From Aphelocoma coerulescens (Eukaryota > Chordata > Aves > Passeriformes > Corvidae): a DNA stretch of 64,000 nucleotides. The DNA is taken from NCBI RefSeq assembly GCF_041296385.1, contig NC_091013.1:33640001-33704000 (forward strand). The letters run 5' to 3'. The first letter of the stretch is position 1. Each line of letters opens with the position of its first letter. A model generated the notes under the pieces. That model saw nothing but the letters and a program-made list of their open reading frames with translations. It ran no database searches and was not told the origin of the DNA. The translations under genes and the position numbers were made by a program. This document shows positions 1 to 14,700 of the stretch, piece by piece.

Positions 1-2489
1 GCTCTGGTTTAATTTCTAGAGCAGAGAATAATATGTGGCTAAACAAAACCAATACACATGAAGAGGGGAAAAGCTGTCTACAATCTGTGAATGACTGATA
101 AACATATGTAACCCATTTTTAAAAGAAAACATACCTTTGTTCCTGTCAAAATTTAAGGAAAAACAGTAACAACTGTTTAGCCCAAGTATTTCTGGAACCG
201 GTGTGAGAAGTTTCTCTTTGAGAACACAGACTCCTTTATTTAGGGTTACATGCCCCAAAATTCTTGAGATACCTTTGCTTAATGGTCAGAAATGTCATTT
301 GAATTTTTATGGCTGTCAACTGTTTTTAAGCTAGCATCTGGGCTCATTCAGGGAAAATATCTCTGCAAACAGACCCATGCAAATAATAGGTCCAGGAAGA
401 AGGACTGAAGTCTATTTACAGAAAATAAAAAAAAAAATAATAATAAAAAAAAAAAAAGCTATATAGCAAAGAGCTGTGGCCCTGAAAAATGGTCCAGCAT
501 TTAACAGACAAAGCAGGGCTACAATCTCCTGCACTACAAAGCAAAAGGACAAATACAATTCTTGAAGGTGTAGGTGGGTAAGAATTGAGATTGGCTTTTT
601 CCCTCCATTAAGAATTTGTTACCTACCAAGTGCTGGGTAAAGTTCTGGGCCTCCCCTTTTGGAATAGAATTTGGAAGGAGGGAGGCAGTATAGAAATAAA
701 AACCTCCATGAAAATAATTCAAGGGCTAGAGAATGCCATGCCACAAGAGAGACTGAAGGTGTTCCATCTGTTCCCATTTTGGAAAGAAAAAAAAGAAGAT
801 GGAGCAATGACTCCTTTACTGGGCCACCTTCCCAGAGACAAAATATCTGGTTCTAAAGGGCTCTTGAAGTTAGTGGAAAAGGCATGACACAAAGTGAAGG
901 CTGGAAGCTGAAGCCAAATAAATTCAAACAGGAGATAAGATGCAGCCTGATTTTTATTACTTTTTTTTTTTAAGTCATCACACTGATTAAGTGCTGAAAC
1001 AAACGACTGAGGACAGCAGCCTGGCAATGTCTCCTGGACTGCAGCTATCAGTAGGACATCTGCTTAGACAAGGCATGAATCTCAGTCCAACACCTGGAAA
1101 ACTGGCTGAAATGTGCAAATGTAGGATAAGAATGGGAGAGATGGAGTCAAGATTCCCCCTCAAGCCCCAAAAGCTATGAAAGTCTAGCTGTACAGATTTC
1201 CTTTCGGTTCATGATCTCAAATTCATTTGTGGTTAATTTTCCAGCTCAGGAAATAAATCAGTCTCAGTACCAACTGGAATTTGCTTTTTTAGACCTTGGC
1301 TTTGCAGATCTTTGATAGTAGTGAGGGAAAACAGAAATGGTTTTCATAGTAGAGAAAAGTCATTTCAAAAGTCCTTGCAGTAATCTGTTCCTTTTGGACC
1401 TATAGAGCCTTAGGAGGCTTAGGTGAAAAAAAAAGCATTTAGTTATTGAGATTTTCTTTTTACGTTTTCATGTTTTAAAAGCAATGCTTTTGCCAGCAAT
1501 TTTCATTGAATACTGTTATTTATAGAGCCACTCAGCAATGAAATAGGAAGCTGTAATCACACTCTACATGTTTTGGCAGCCCTTGAGATGGGCTGAATGT
1601 CTGAGAGGTACTGTATTCAGACTATCTTTTTTCCCTTTCTTAATAATAATAAAAAAAAAAGATAATAAAAATCTGTCTTCAGAATTTCTCTATAAAAGAG
1701 GAGAACTCATTAGCTGAGAGACACACAGAATGCAGAGAGCTTATTATTCATTTGTGATGAAGATACCAAGTTTAGCCAGACATTTTATTTCAATTGGATT
1801 TTCCAGCAGTAAAATCAAAAGACTCTCAAAATGAACCTTCCAAGGGAGGAGAGGAATGACTCTGCTCTTTTGTTTTGAGCCCCTGTGGCCAGAAGGATGT
1901 CTCTGGGTCTTTGATCCCCATGATTCCAGCTCCAGTGGATCAGCTTGTTCACCCTCCCTGTAGAGGAGGAAGCCCTGCTGCTGCTGCTGCTGAATGCTGG
2001 TGTCTGCAGCCTCCCCTCCCACCCCCAGGCTGATGAACCAGTAGAAATGCCTTCCCATAGGTCATGCCGGAGAAGGACTTAGTTATGTGCTCCTCTTGTC
2101 AGCCTAACTCTTGTTTCAAAACTGAAAGGCTTCAGGCCCTGTTTCTCTTGGGAAGCTGCTAAAAGGGACCCTTGTGCCCGAGGGGATTTCCCTGGGCTCG
2201 GTAGGACCCTCAGGCATAAGTGCCTGGGCAGCCTCTCTTGTCCAGGTGGGGTACCACCCAGCACCCACAGGTGCACAGATGCTGTACTGCAGCTCAGTTA
2301 GGGCCTGCCCAACAGCCTTGCAGAGGATGTCACTGACTCATGCTGTGGTTTTAATTCTCTGCATGGCATAGTAAGGGATTCTAGAAAATGAATGTAGAGT
2401 AGCTTTTCTTCCTTTTAACACTCAGAGTATGAGTAAAAAGCTCATGGCAATCTGCTTTCTCATGTAACTTTAACATCTTTTGCCCTTTG
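1..2489. other. No gene recognised; presumed OCA2 5' region or intron
   Basis: AT-rich sequence with A-rich runs near 428-457 and 1650-1660 and a (CTG)6 run near 1977-1993. Short open frames on both strands do not resemble known proteins. Confidence 0.5.
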
Positions 2490-3172
2490 AAAGACATAGA
2501 CAATGAGATCAAGTGTTCCCTCTGCAAGTTTGCAGATGGCACAAAGCTGAGCACTGCAGGTAACACAACAAAAGGAAGAGATGTCATCCAGGGGAACCTG
2601 GGCAAAGCTTGAGAAGTGGGCCATAAGAACATCGTGAATTTCAACAAGTCCAAGTGTAAGGTGCTCCGCCTAGATCCGAGCAGTCCCAGATGTGAGGACA
2701 GACTGGGAGAAGAAGTCATTGAGAGCAGTCCTGTAGAGAAGGGCTTGCAGGTTCTGGTGGACAAAAAGCTGGACATGACCCAGCAATGTGCACTTGCAAC
2801 CTAGAAAGCCAATTGTGCCCTGGACTGCATCAAAATCAGCATGGCCAGCAGGGCAAGGGAGGGGATTCTGCCCCTCTGCTCTGCTCTGGTGTGATCCCAG
2901 CTGGAGTGCTGTGCCCAGCTCTGGAGTCTCCAGGACAAGACAGACATGGATGTGTTGGAGCAAGTCCAGAGGAGGGCACAAAAATGATCATAGGAGCAGC
3001 TATCCTCTGAAGACAGTCTGAAAAAGTTGGGGTTGTTCAGCCTGGAGAAGAGAAGACTTTGGAGAGGCCTTATAGCACCTTCCGCTACTTAAAGGGAGGT
3101 TATAAAATAGATGGAGAGGGACTTTTTACACATGATAGAGACAGGACAAGGGAGAATGGTTTTACACTATAA
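2490..3172 (+). mobile_element. CR1 LINE fragment, end of ORF2, degraded
   Basis: The plus-strand translation, with several stops, shows the end of a CR1 reverse-transcriptase reading frame: DIDNEIKCSLCKFADGTKLS, then [32 protein letters not shown] and LGLFSLEKRRL. These are hallmark CR1 C-terminal motifs. It is 5'-truncated, lacks the CR1 3' tail, and is inactive. Confidence 0.93.
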
Positions 3173-6100
3173 CCACTAAGCTTCATTGTGTTTTCTGCAT
3201 GTGTGCAAATGAATTGGTTTGATATTATTTAACTTGGACCGTTTAGGTTAGTGAAGCTGAAGCATGGGTGTCATGACAGAGTTGAGTCTCAAGCCCACTT
3301 AAGCTATAAACAATAAGATAAGAAAGAGATGCAAAAAGGTGCTATGAGGAACAGGGAGAGGGAATGGAGAAAAAAGAGTGACTGCTGACATCCTCAATCA
3401 TATAATCTTCAGTAAATGCAGGAGTTTCATCAGGATCTTATTGGACATGGCACTCAGGATGATTTCCTTACCACCTACCTTACCAAATACACTCTAGCAC
3501 TTGAACAGCCAAGAAAAGGACCCAGTATGAAATCAGATGTACAGAAAATGTTAGCAGAATAGTGTATTCTCATTACATTAATGACCACACAACCTTTATA
3601 AAGATACACACCCTGCCATTATAACCTTCACATATTGGGCGCATATGGGTGATAGAATGTGGGTACACAACACCAAAGATGTCCCATGCTGGCTGGGGAG
3701 ACATGACCAAGTGATGCACAGATTAGTACTTACCTGCTGAGAATTTCCTTGAAAACAGAAAAAGGAGTGTATGAGTGTCTTCTGATACACCAGCTCCTGC
3801 TCAACATCAAACCAAGTCAGGTGTGATTGTATGTAAAGTTCTTCTAGTTTTTTGATGACCAGTTGCCATTTAGATTATTGAGAGACTTTCTGGCCTCTAG
3901 CTAAAGCATCCAGTGCCACTGCAAAGAAAAGTTTGCCTGGTTTCAGGGTTTCAGAGATTTTGGTATTTAATCAGGAGTTGAAACCTCAACTGCATTTGAG
4001 TGCATCACACACAGAGAGTGTAACAGAGAAGCAAAAAACTGATGTCAACATGGCAAAAGAGAGATATTAGACAACTGACCTAGTAAGGAGAGAAGTACAC
4101 CATTTGTTCTGGGCTGGAAAAACACCAGAGGGAGTCAGGAACAGAAGCACATTACAATATCTCATATATCATCTTGCACTGGCTTTATTGTTCCAAATAG
4201 TAATAAAAGAAGACAAAAGTACTCCCTGAGCCATCTGTGGCTACATCTGTGTTAGTAATTGGTGTGGCACAATAGGAATGAATCTGTAGGGTGAAGGACT
4301 GGTGCTGAAGACCTAAACTGTACACTCCTTACATCTCAGAAAGCTTTAATGTAGACTGGCCCTTGTGTGGTCCCATGGACCCAGCAGCGGTGAGAGCACA
4401 TCTCTTGGTTAAATCCCAGCTGAAAGTAAAGTTTGTGCACTGTGATACTGTTCCCCCACACAAACTAAAGCACAGCACAGGGAGGTGCTGTGGAGATTTG
4501 GTTCAGACACACACTTCTAATCCACCTTCCAGTGTGCCCAGTAGGACTGGAACTGGCATCCATGAGTAGTCATAGAAAATGGAGGAAAGGAAAATGTGTG
4601 AAAAATTAACACCCACATCCCAAAGAGAAAAAACTACAAAGACAAACTTGCAACTGTAGACACCATTAGTTAAGAACTCCTAAATAACTGTCCTCAAGGA
4701 TGGATTAAGAAAAGTCATCCTGTCCAACCTGGCAGATCTAGATAGAAGTGCCATGGATGGTGTGAAAAAGTTTGCTGCTTAGTGGGTTTGGGGAGGTAAC
4801 AAGGACAATGCACAAGAAACATGAAGGACAAAAACAAGAAAATTCTTTACCACATGGTACTTTGAAAAAACCCACATTAGATTATTCATTGATATCAAAG
4901 CCCATAATGTTCACTGAAATTACTCAGCTTCCTCCTTGAGAAGAAAAAATGCTACAGCATTGTACAATGCTCAGGAGGAAAGGAATGCTCCCTAACAGCC
5001 TGACATGAAATGCTAACACATCACAGGTCACCAAGGTTACAGCCATAGAGCAAAAGCCTTTAGATTCTTAAAACAAATAAGAGTTCTAACTGTAAGTGGT
5101 TGTGTGTGATTGTTATATCTATTTTTTTTCAAAGATGCTTCTCTGAGTCTAAATTCACATTTTCTTGTTTTAAACTCCATTCATTTTCAGTTTTTTTTTA
5201 TTTTTACTCAGCTAGGAAAATTGCTTGGAGGCAGGCACAAGCATGATACACTAGCTGCTGCCCAAACTTGCATATGAACTTAAAAGCCTGCAGCTGAACA
5301 AAACAACAAATACACCATGACACAAGAAACTTGCCTTTCATTCCTTTCCTACATTGAAATATTTGCAAAAAATATTTCTCCTCCAGAACATGTACATTAG
5401 ATTGGAAGACAGTCATTAGGATACGTGATCTGTAAGGATGCAGTGTATGGAGGAAGAACCACAGCACTGCTGCCAAAATGCAGGAAGATTAAAGTTAAGA
5501 CTCTACTCAGCAAATCTGCTCATAGACATCCAAGGCCATACTTAGGGACTGACCATCCCAGGATAGCTCAGAGCTACATCCCCTCTGCCCTAAATCTCAT
5601 GTCCTGCCTTCCCCAGTCTACAAAGTCTTGTAGCTCCTGACCAGGTAGCTTTGTTCTCTGCAGCCCCTGTTGGACTGCCAGGGCAAGAACACATCCAGAC
5701 ACCTGCTGAACCCATGAAAATACCAACTATCCACAACTTCCTGCTGCAAGGAGCTCCTGACCCATGACACTTCATTGTAAGTGATATTTTATTAGAATAA
5801 GGTTTTTCCTAGACAACTGCAAATATTCTGGTTAAAAACAAACTGAAAGAAGGACTCTGAAGTATCAGGAAGACCAAGGGTTCACTGGAAATACAGGGAA
5901 GCTGGGTTAAAATCTCTGGTCTAAAACTAGATTTGTGTTTGAATATCCCACCAGACCAGCATTTGACCTGATGTTGGATAGTCTACTGCTAATATGTACC
6001 AATACAAGCTGTTTGAGCTATACCAGTTTCTGTAAACTGGTTGACCATACCATTTCTGTTTATCTCTTGGGTCAGAGAAAAGGACACTTGTCAGCCTGTG

Positions 6101-8750
6101 GTTATGGCACTAATTTCCTGTGGGTAAGATGAAGCTTGAAATTTCTTTCTTCCCTGTTTGTGTATCTCAAGGCCTAGCTCAGCACAACCACTAGACTGTC
6201 CTTCAGGGAATCTTCATGGTGCTTCCTATTTCTGAATTCTTTATTTCATCTCGACACCAATGGCAAATGTTTCTGAAGTGTCACAGTGTCTGAGGACCAG
6301 GAACCTAATCCCCTGTCTCAAAGGGTTTAGGCAGAAACATGTGTCTCCTTATCAATTCACAAGGTCAGTTTTCAAAGCTAATAAAGGTCCTTATTTTATC
6401 AAGAAACTCCTGAAAAATTTATTCTTCACCCCATCTCCACAAGCCACCACCTGAAACTATACCAGAGGCATGCCAGGCGAGGGCCAGACACCATCACACA
6501 TGAGAACAGGCAGAGCACTTGGCTGACTGATGCTCACCCGCCTCAGCTGACCAGCCAGACTGTTATGTAAAATTCCTCAGAGAGCAGCGAGGCATTCCTG
6601 GTCAGACACCAACAGTGTGAGGAGAAGCTGGATGCAAGAACTGCTGTGGGAGGATGTGGGAATCTACAAACAGATCCCTACTTCCCCACATGCTTACTGA
6701 AACCTCCCCTGGTTCCCTGTTCTGCCAGAGCCTCCCTCAGGCTGCTGCATGAAGAGCCATTTGTGGGCAGTGAGTTTGTCCAGCTCAGATAAAAGATAAC
6801 TGTCCACTACTGGCTATAGTTGAGCACTTTCTTTCCTGTGCTTCTGAGCTTCTTAGTGTAACACTCCAGGAAAAAGAATTTAAATGAGAAATTGTATCTG
6901 CTGGGTGAGACACAGGTTTCTATATTAAACTATCCCCATTCAGTGCAATACGAAATTTTAAAGTGAAGCAAGGGCATACAAGCACAGACTGCCAATTTTG
7001 AAAAAAAAATGTATTAGCAGTTATAAAAGCAAGTATAAAACACCAGCACAAAAAAAAAAAAAAAGAAAGAAAAATCTAAGGGGCTCTTTCTTTCAACAGA
7101 TTTCAAGAGGCTGAGCCTATTGTTGAAAAAATCAGGTCCTTGACTGAAGTTTGAGCCATGTTTGAGGATATTTAAGGCTCTCCCAATAAATTTTCATGTG
7201 CCTATTAGAGAGTGTGTTCAGCTGCCTCATTTTTTACAGAAGCACTACTGAAGTGTCTCTGGCTTTCCCTACTTCACCAATTTTCAGAAGTTTTAGTTTT
7301 GAGGCACTCAGCTGTCTGTCCATATATATTCCAAGGCTAATTTGTGGGGTTTTTCCAACTGCAGTGATATTTGTATTCAAGGATCTGTAATTAGCCCCTG
7401 GCCATTCACAACTGGCAGATAAAATTCTACCTGCTACTGGCGAGACAGAGCAAGAAAGATTAATTACCCAATAAGGAAATTAGAAGATAATTAACAGAGA
7501 TTTGCAAAGATACATTTCATCCTTGAAAAGGTAAAAGAAAACGTATTGCTGGAGCTACCAAACAGGTAGAAAACATTTTTGCTCTGAACAGCCCCTTAAC
7601 CACAAATCTTCCTGTATACATTTCTAAATACAAATGGCAAATATTCAGAAGTGCTTTGAGTGAACATTACTGATGATGAACACTACTGATGATAAGCGAT
7701 ACTGCTTTGACAAATATTTCTGCCTCCAGAGCTCTGATTAGACTGATTAAAGCAAATTTCTAAATTACTCATGTATCATGAGATCTCCACAGTTTTGTGG
7801 AATTTATGGCACCTTTTACTGCATGAATTGTACAAGGAACTAAAACTAGAGATCAAAATTAACAGACACAGCTTGTAAAGATAAAACACTAGAGACAGGC
7901 ATGCAAACACTAAAATGGCTCCTTCATAATCATACAATTATTGGATTCTGTCTCTACAGATGAAGAAATATTGCCTTAATTATGCTTATGCCTACAGACT
8001 ATGATTAATGTCTGACTTAAGAGAGGCTGTAGTTTAAGAGCAGTAGTAGTTTGTCAGCTAGATCTTGAACAGTTTCATCATCTCTCCAATTTATACGTAG
8101 TGTGTCTTTTGGCATTTTTCACCTTGTACCTGCTCTGTTACCAAGAAAATGGAAAAATCTCAAATATTTCTTATGCTTGTGTTATGAATTAAATATAGTT
8201 TTCACAAAGCAGTTTAACCAATACAGCTGTTCTGATCAAAAAGCAAATTGCAAACTTATAAAACTAAAGTCATAACAAAAATGCATTTCTAGGACAAGTA
8301 ATTACAAAATGCTGTATTTCTTTACTTCTCTGAAAGAGAACCTCTTTCAGAGGAAAAATCACCCATAAATGCCCTTTAAGGGTGTTCAAGAAAGACTGTC
8401 TGGTGCCAAATGTCACACTTATATTTCTGCTTTGATTTAGTTTCACACAAACCAGAAAACTTCCCAGCACCCCCACTAAAGCAGCTCCCTCATGGTGCAG
8501 CTGGAACTGCACTTCACTGCACTCACCCTGCTGCTGCTCCTCACAGAGCACAAAACACATCCCAGCTGTGCCTCTCGCCCTATGAGACAGCTGCTTCCCT
8601 GCACAGTAATTAACAAATCCATGATAATAACAAATCCACAAATCCAAAAGTCATGTAACTGTATTGGCTTATTGACACTGGACTGGGATGGAAATGTATG
8701 TTTCAAGTCCTCTTGGTCTCAGGTAAAAAAATAAGATTTTTAACAAATTA
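3173..8750. other. No gene recognised
   Basis: Ordinary AT-rich, non-coding-looking sequence. An A-rich run lies near 7049-7064. No splice-bounded exon or repeat family was recognised. Confidence 0.5.
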
Positions 8751-8758
8751 TCACGTGA
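8751..8758 (+). promoter_or_regulatory. Palindromic E-box TCACGTGA
   Basis: A perfect TCACGTGA, the preferred site of MITF/TFE-type bHLH-ZIP factors. It lies about 7 kb beyond the CpG-rich segment in the direction OCA2 would be transcribed. A single 8-mer is weak evidence by itself. Confidence 0.25.
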
Positions 8759-11700
8759 ACAATAGAAAAGAAAGTATTACACAATTCGATTCAAATCCTG
8801 AGAGCAGAGCAAGCCTCTGGTTTTGGGTCAGCCTGGGAGCACCCCAGCATGAGCAAGTCCCTCTCCTTTATACTTGACTAAAAATTTCTCAGGAGTCATT
8901 ATATCAGCTGGGGAAAAGCAATGGCCCCACTTCTAATCCTGCTAGAAAAGAGTGCCCTGTAGGCCACCTCTGTGAGGCTGCTGAGAACTGCAGCCCAGCT
9001 GTGGCATTAGCTGAATGATGCTCTACCTCATTTCCCAAATCCAAACCTCTGGTGGCTCAGCTGCAAGCTGCAGCACCACAGCAATATTAACAGAAAGCAG
9101 TTTTGTTGGGTCTGAGCAGAATTCAATAGCTGGGAACCAGTGGGGGAACAAAAAACAAAACAAAAAAGCAAACCAACCCTGCTGTCCCTTTGTGTGAAGC
9201 TACCAGAAAGACCATAGACCAGTCTATTAAAAAAGAATAATCAGTGCTGTTGTCAATTTAGAAGTTGCAAGTTGTAAGACTCATCATTCCAAGATTCTTT
9301 ATTTAATTAGAAAAGGAATGTAGCAGATGCGCTCTCTATGTTACATTAAACTAATAATTGAAATTATATGTGTAAAAGAGGTGAAGTTTTCTGCTACAAG
9401 CACTTGATGTCAGAGGAGAGAAATGGTTAGAGGAGACTTCAAGCATGGCATCCACAGAGTGTGCTGGCAGTGCTATAGATCAAATAAATGCAACAATAAT
9501 TACCCCTCCCAAAAGAGTAAAAATTTGCATGAGTTTATGCAAATTAGCAAAGGCAATGAGCATCAAATGAGACCTCTACAGTGCTGAGCCAACTGACGCT
9601 GCAAGCCTCTGAAGTGACATATCATCATGAAAAAAGATAAGGCCATCTGCTGTCAAGAGGTGGAGGGGGAGAGGGGTGGTGGAGATGGCTAGGGAATGGC
9701 AAGCATACTAAAAAAAACTGTGGAGGACAGATGTCTCCATGCCCTCCTTTGTCCTGTGTCATGTACCCAAGGAGAGGCTTTTATGAAACTTCAATAGCCC
9801 CTGGACCTTTTGCACTTTCAGATGCTCAATTTTAAAAGCCACCTTCTCTGATGGAGAAGTCCAAAGCCCCAGAAATCCCCACTGTGGCAGTTGCTACCAA
9901 TTATCAAGGAGACCTGTTTCAGTACCTGTTTTATATATAGCACAGACCTGGTACATAAACCCATTGAATGCTGCAGAAGGATTTTTGCCAGCCTACAACT
10001 TCTTTTGATTGGTGCCAGGAAGATGCTTTCAAAACAAGCTGATGCGTGCAAGAAAAAGTCATTCATCAACCAGAAGGTACTGTACCCTGCATGGAAGCAT
10101 CCATTCCTTTACTGAACAGGAACATAACTTTTATTTAATTCCAGGCTATCTTTACTCATTGAAAAAGACACCCCTTTCTCTGTTCTCTTTGATAGAAGAA
10201 TGATGGGTGCAGTCATATTTCTGCAAGACATGCAATTTTTTCAACAAGGCCACCGGATCAGGGCTAAAGCATGGAAAACATAAAAACCCAGATGTTGGTT
10301 TATGGCTGAATACATTTTTATGGTCAACATATCTTAGACTGAATGGATGGTTTGGACAACAACTATGCAGCTTTTTTACTCGACACAGAACAGTTTTTCT
10401 TTTCTCAGGCAAATTAAAATATCAGTGCGTTCATTCCTCTTTTCTGTTTGATCTGTTCCTAACTGGACACAGAGATTTTAAAGCAACTGATGATCCTACA
10501 GTGACCACATTAACAAAAGTAAACATCTGCCAACCATTACCACAAAGCTTTCTGAGGCCTCTGAGATAATGTTCAACTTGTCCCTGCTCAGAGCAATGAC
10601 ACATAGAGTGTGCCTGTTGGAAACAGCAGGGTTATTGCAGTATTCTGTCTCCTTTGCCCAAAAATTGTAGAAAAGCTCATCCAACCTTTGCCACACAGAT
10701 TTCAGCAATTTTCTAAGTAGGACAGGCTGACAGGGTTTTGTAAAGCTCTTGCAGAAGAAACCAGGTCATCACTGTATCGATAGGCAAACTTCATTGCACT
10801 ATCAACACAACATGTTAAGAACAATATTAACTCTTGTCTCAGTTCCAATTTTCCCCCTTTGTTTTTAATTGAATGAAATAAGCAGAAATTAATACAGTTC
10901 CTACCTTTTTGCTAAAAAATATACTGGCTATGTGGCTATTCTAAAAAAATGTACAAAAGTAATTTAGCAAAATCCCAGCAGTTTAATCTATTATGTGAAA
11001 GAGCAATGGCCAAATCTTAACAATATGAGCCTGAAGGCTTTCTGCTGTAACAGGATTTAGCAATAACTTTTAATTGGCAGTTCAAAGTTAATCCACAAGG
11101 GAAAATGTGATCTGGCAAAAGCACTCACTCACAGAATGAAAAAAAAAAAAAAAAAAACCAAAAAAAACAACCCACAACTGTGGGATTTTTTTCTTAGTAT
11201 TTTTGCAGCTGTTGTTATTGGGAGGCATTATAGAAATAATTGCTGCCTTGTCTCAGTCTAACAAGGCTCTTCTTCTGTGACACTTTTTATTCCTTTTGTA
11301 CTTAATTTCTCTACCAGTGAAAAAGAGGGCAAAAGTTTAAATTTTTCAGTTCTCACAGTATATATATATATCTATTTATAGATATATATATATAGCTTTA
11401 TTTAACATACCTTCTGAAGGAAAAATCATAAACAAATCCCTTAGACTAATATTCTTCTCTTCCTTTTTTCTCCCTTGACATCAGGCCACAAGCCTGAATT
11501 TTTTTTGTTTCTACTCAAACAGCATGCAAAATGTTTGCAGTGAGGAACCACTTCTCCTCCTACATTTAGCCTAGCAAAAGCCCGTAACAGACAACTTTTC
11601 TGGATCGTACTCACTGGGATCTGTTCAGCTCTAAATTTCAGCAGTTCTGCCATCCATGGTTTGTCTTCTTCATTCTAGTGAAGTTTCAGACTAACTCATG

Positions 11701-14700
11701 GTGTCCTTCTTAACAAAGACAACATAAGGGTGCCTCAAGAGAGAACTGTTGAGGTCCAAACCAGCCTCCCACTATTCGACCAAATTCTGCATTGGAAGCT
11801 GAGCTTTTGGCCGCTTATGGCAGTTGCCCTCATGGAAATACTAGGAATTCTGATGGCAGCATGTGAGAAGACCAAGTATTTTTGTGAGAGTTCAGAAAGC
11901 AAATAAGTGTCTGTGTTCCATCTATGACTGTATTAAGAAATACAGAATGTTTCCTACGTGTTAGCTGAACAACTCTCGAAAGTTGCAGCTCTCCAACATC
12001 TATTTCACATGAGTTATAGATTTTATTTTGAAAACAATATACATACAAACATTCCCCATAAAATAGTTTATAACTACATTTAAGTGACTGATCCCCTGAC
12101 TTCTCACCTTAAGTTTCATTGAAAAGCAAACATCCACAGCTAATTTGTAAAACCTCAAGCTCTGGGGAAGTAGGGCAGTTTTACCCTCTTAGCTTTCAGC
12201 AAAAGCAGGGCTGAGCAGAACAGACCAGCCCATTGTTGGTCTGCAGACTGCTCCCTTGCTGGCAAACTACTTCAGCAAGGTGACTGGAAAAATCACAACA
12301 GCTTGTCACAAATACAGCCAACATGAGTAAAATCCATGAAAAGGAATGCTTCAGAAAAGTGATTCAATTTTTATTAAATCATTGTACCTGAGAGATGTAT
12401 TCATCCACATCAATGTGTTATCTCCAAACACAGATCTAAATAAAGTTTTTAAACATGAAGCTTCATGTTTTACAGAACAGCTAGTCCAAAAACTAAGCCT
12501 GAACTTCTTCTCTTATACATAAATTGAGTAGGAAGGGCAACAATAATATACATTAACAATAGCAAGAAGTTTGAGTCCTTAAAGAATCTACAATCTAAAA
12601 TAAATTAAAACAATCTTTTAAATATTAAATATCCTAGGAAAGGTTAATTTTTGAGACAATGTAAAGGTGAATAGGAACACAACTAAAACAAATTTGAATA
12701 TAACATATACTCCATGTGTCTCATTGATGTTTTAAAATACTGAACACTAAGGTACACATAAATCCTGTCCAGAGACCCTGCACTAATTGCAAAGTTTGAT
12801 CAACTTTTAACATGAAATATTTCATTGCACATATTAACAGTTATCCTCACAAAATAACAGAACTGCATTAAACTAGTCTAGGAAACATTTCATGTAGAAA
12901 AATTGCATTTTACCTGCTCTTCTGAAGAATTCTTGAAGAGCTTCTTTTGTTTGGAAAGAAAAACCTAAAAAAACTAAAAAAAAAAAAAAGAAAAAAAGAT
13001 GTACAGATGTCAAAAATAAAAGACTTGGTTCAGCTGAGGGAGGAGGGAGATGCCCCTCGCTTTCTGAAAAGAGAGTTTATTTGAGTAAATAACTTTGTCA
13101 CTGTGGAATCCATCTCAGTTCTTTGTAGTAAGCATCTCTGGATGGGGAGAGAGTGACATTGCATTCTCTGCACACTCATAAATGAAGCAGGAATTCCCAG
13201 ATTTGCCATCATGTGATTTCAGTGAGGAACTAGCACTCGACTTTTTCCCAGCACCCGTTACTCTCTGCCCAAACACAGCTCTTCCAAAGCCTGAGATGGC
13301 CGTAACAAGTGGCAAAGAGAGAAAGAGCACACAAATCATATTAGCTTCACTGAGCAGACACTAAAACACTTTAGACAGGAAGCAGGAGGAGAACAGAGCA
13401 GAAGTACCATTATTAGACTGCCACAGAAGTTATAAAAGAACAGATTTAGCAATTCACACTAGGAAAAACTGGGCATATTGGGGAGGGGTGGCATGGTGGG
13501 GTGAGATTTAAGGGGGGGAAATTCACCTTTTCAGCCATCAGAAATTACTAACAAGATTATCCTGACAAACACTCATCCTCGTTCTTTATACCGGAATTTC
13601 AAAGGTTTACAAATGCCACTGCAGTACTCAGTGGTATGATAATTAAGCACTACATCAGGCAAACTCTTTGTGCCTGTATCAGACAAAAACTGATAAAAGA
13701 TAACATAATCTACACTCTACAGATAGTATATGCCAACTGGAGAAACAGATGCTGCATTAATTTCATGGCTACAAGCAAAATAGCTCAAAGGAAAATAATG
13801 CAACATTTATTCTTCACAAAGAGAATTATGCTATTGACATTTTGCCCTGAACAACTGCATGTTATTAAACAGCAAGGATGGTTTCTGCTAGCTGAGCCTT
13901 CCTAAAGAAGCAATTGTTACTGAAATATGAGTAACCATTTTTGACCTTCTAATACTGAAATATGAGATGAACACTTCCAGCTCCCTCAGGATTATCCATA
14001 AGGTCATCAGTAGTTATCTCCAGTGTTCTCATTTCATGAGCATCATGCATGTATATCCATGGCTTGTCTCCCTTGCTTCTGGGGAGAGCCGCTTACTACA
14101 GGAGTCTGATGAAAGAATGCGATAAGGTGGACCATTGTGCATTTTCTGTTAAAGAGTTCCATTTGTGCTGGAGGTAGTTAATCCTCCAAAAGTGTGTTTT
14201 TCAAAGCTCTTTTTCCTTCTGTTTTATTTTTTTCCCATGGGCTGTAGAGTACATGCAATAGATGCTCTTTTATCGTAAAACAGGTTCCAGTTTAATCTGA
14301 TTGTCTACAAACAACAAGGTGACAATAACTTAAGATATAGGAATTTATTTACACTCCTGTAACTCAAGAAGTACCTGTTCATGTTTTGTGAAGGCAAATC
14401 AATTTATACCTATCCCCATTATCACAGTTCAACGACCCCCTGACTGCAGTAGTGTGGCAATAAATCTGCCAGCACGAGAAAGATCTTTTTAATCACAGAA
14501 AATATATATTCCATGAAAACATTAATTTACAGGTGTCCTCCCATCCAATTTTATGCATACAAGTAAAACCAGTTCTTCTTTCAAAGATTATTCTGATACA
14601 AAGAAAAAAAAGCCATGGATGAGGACCCCAGAGCTGGAGATGCTGTAAAAACACAGAAAAAGATGAAGCGTCCCTCTTCACAGATCATGTGAAATGCATG

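Noticed and set aside
2079..2276. MHL-starting minus-strand frame considered as an OCA2 start
   Set aside because: Only the first three residues resemble the human protein, and the rest does not align.
2381..2776. 131-codon minus-strand frame
   Set aside because: It is antisense to the CR1 fragment at 2490-3172.
4685..4870. Possible CR1 remnant
   Set aside because: Only scattered words resemble CR1, and no ordered motif or 3' tail could be followed.
8270..8734. Overlapping frames of 67-125 codons on both strands
   Set aside because: No homology, no splice signals, and overlapping frames on both strands.
13115..13339. Possible OCA2 N-terminal exon on the minus strand (KSHDGKSGNSCF)
   Set aside because: A pyrimidine-rich AG precedes it and SCF recalls the OCA2 N-terminus, but the conserved TENTPLL and VYHPE motifs are absent and no donor fits.
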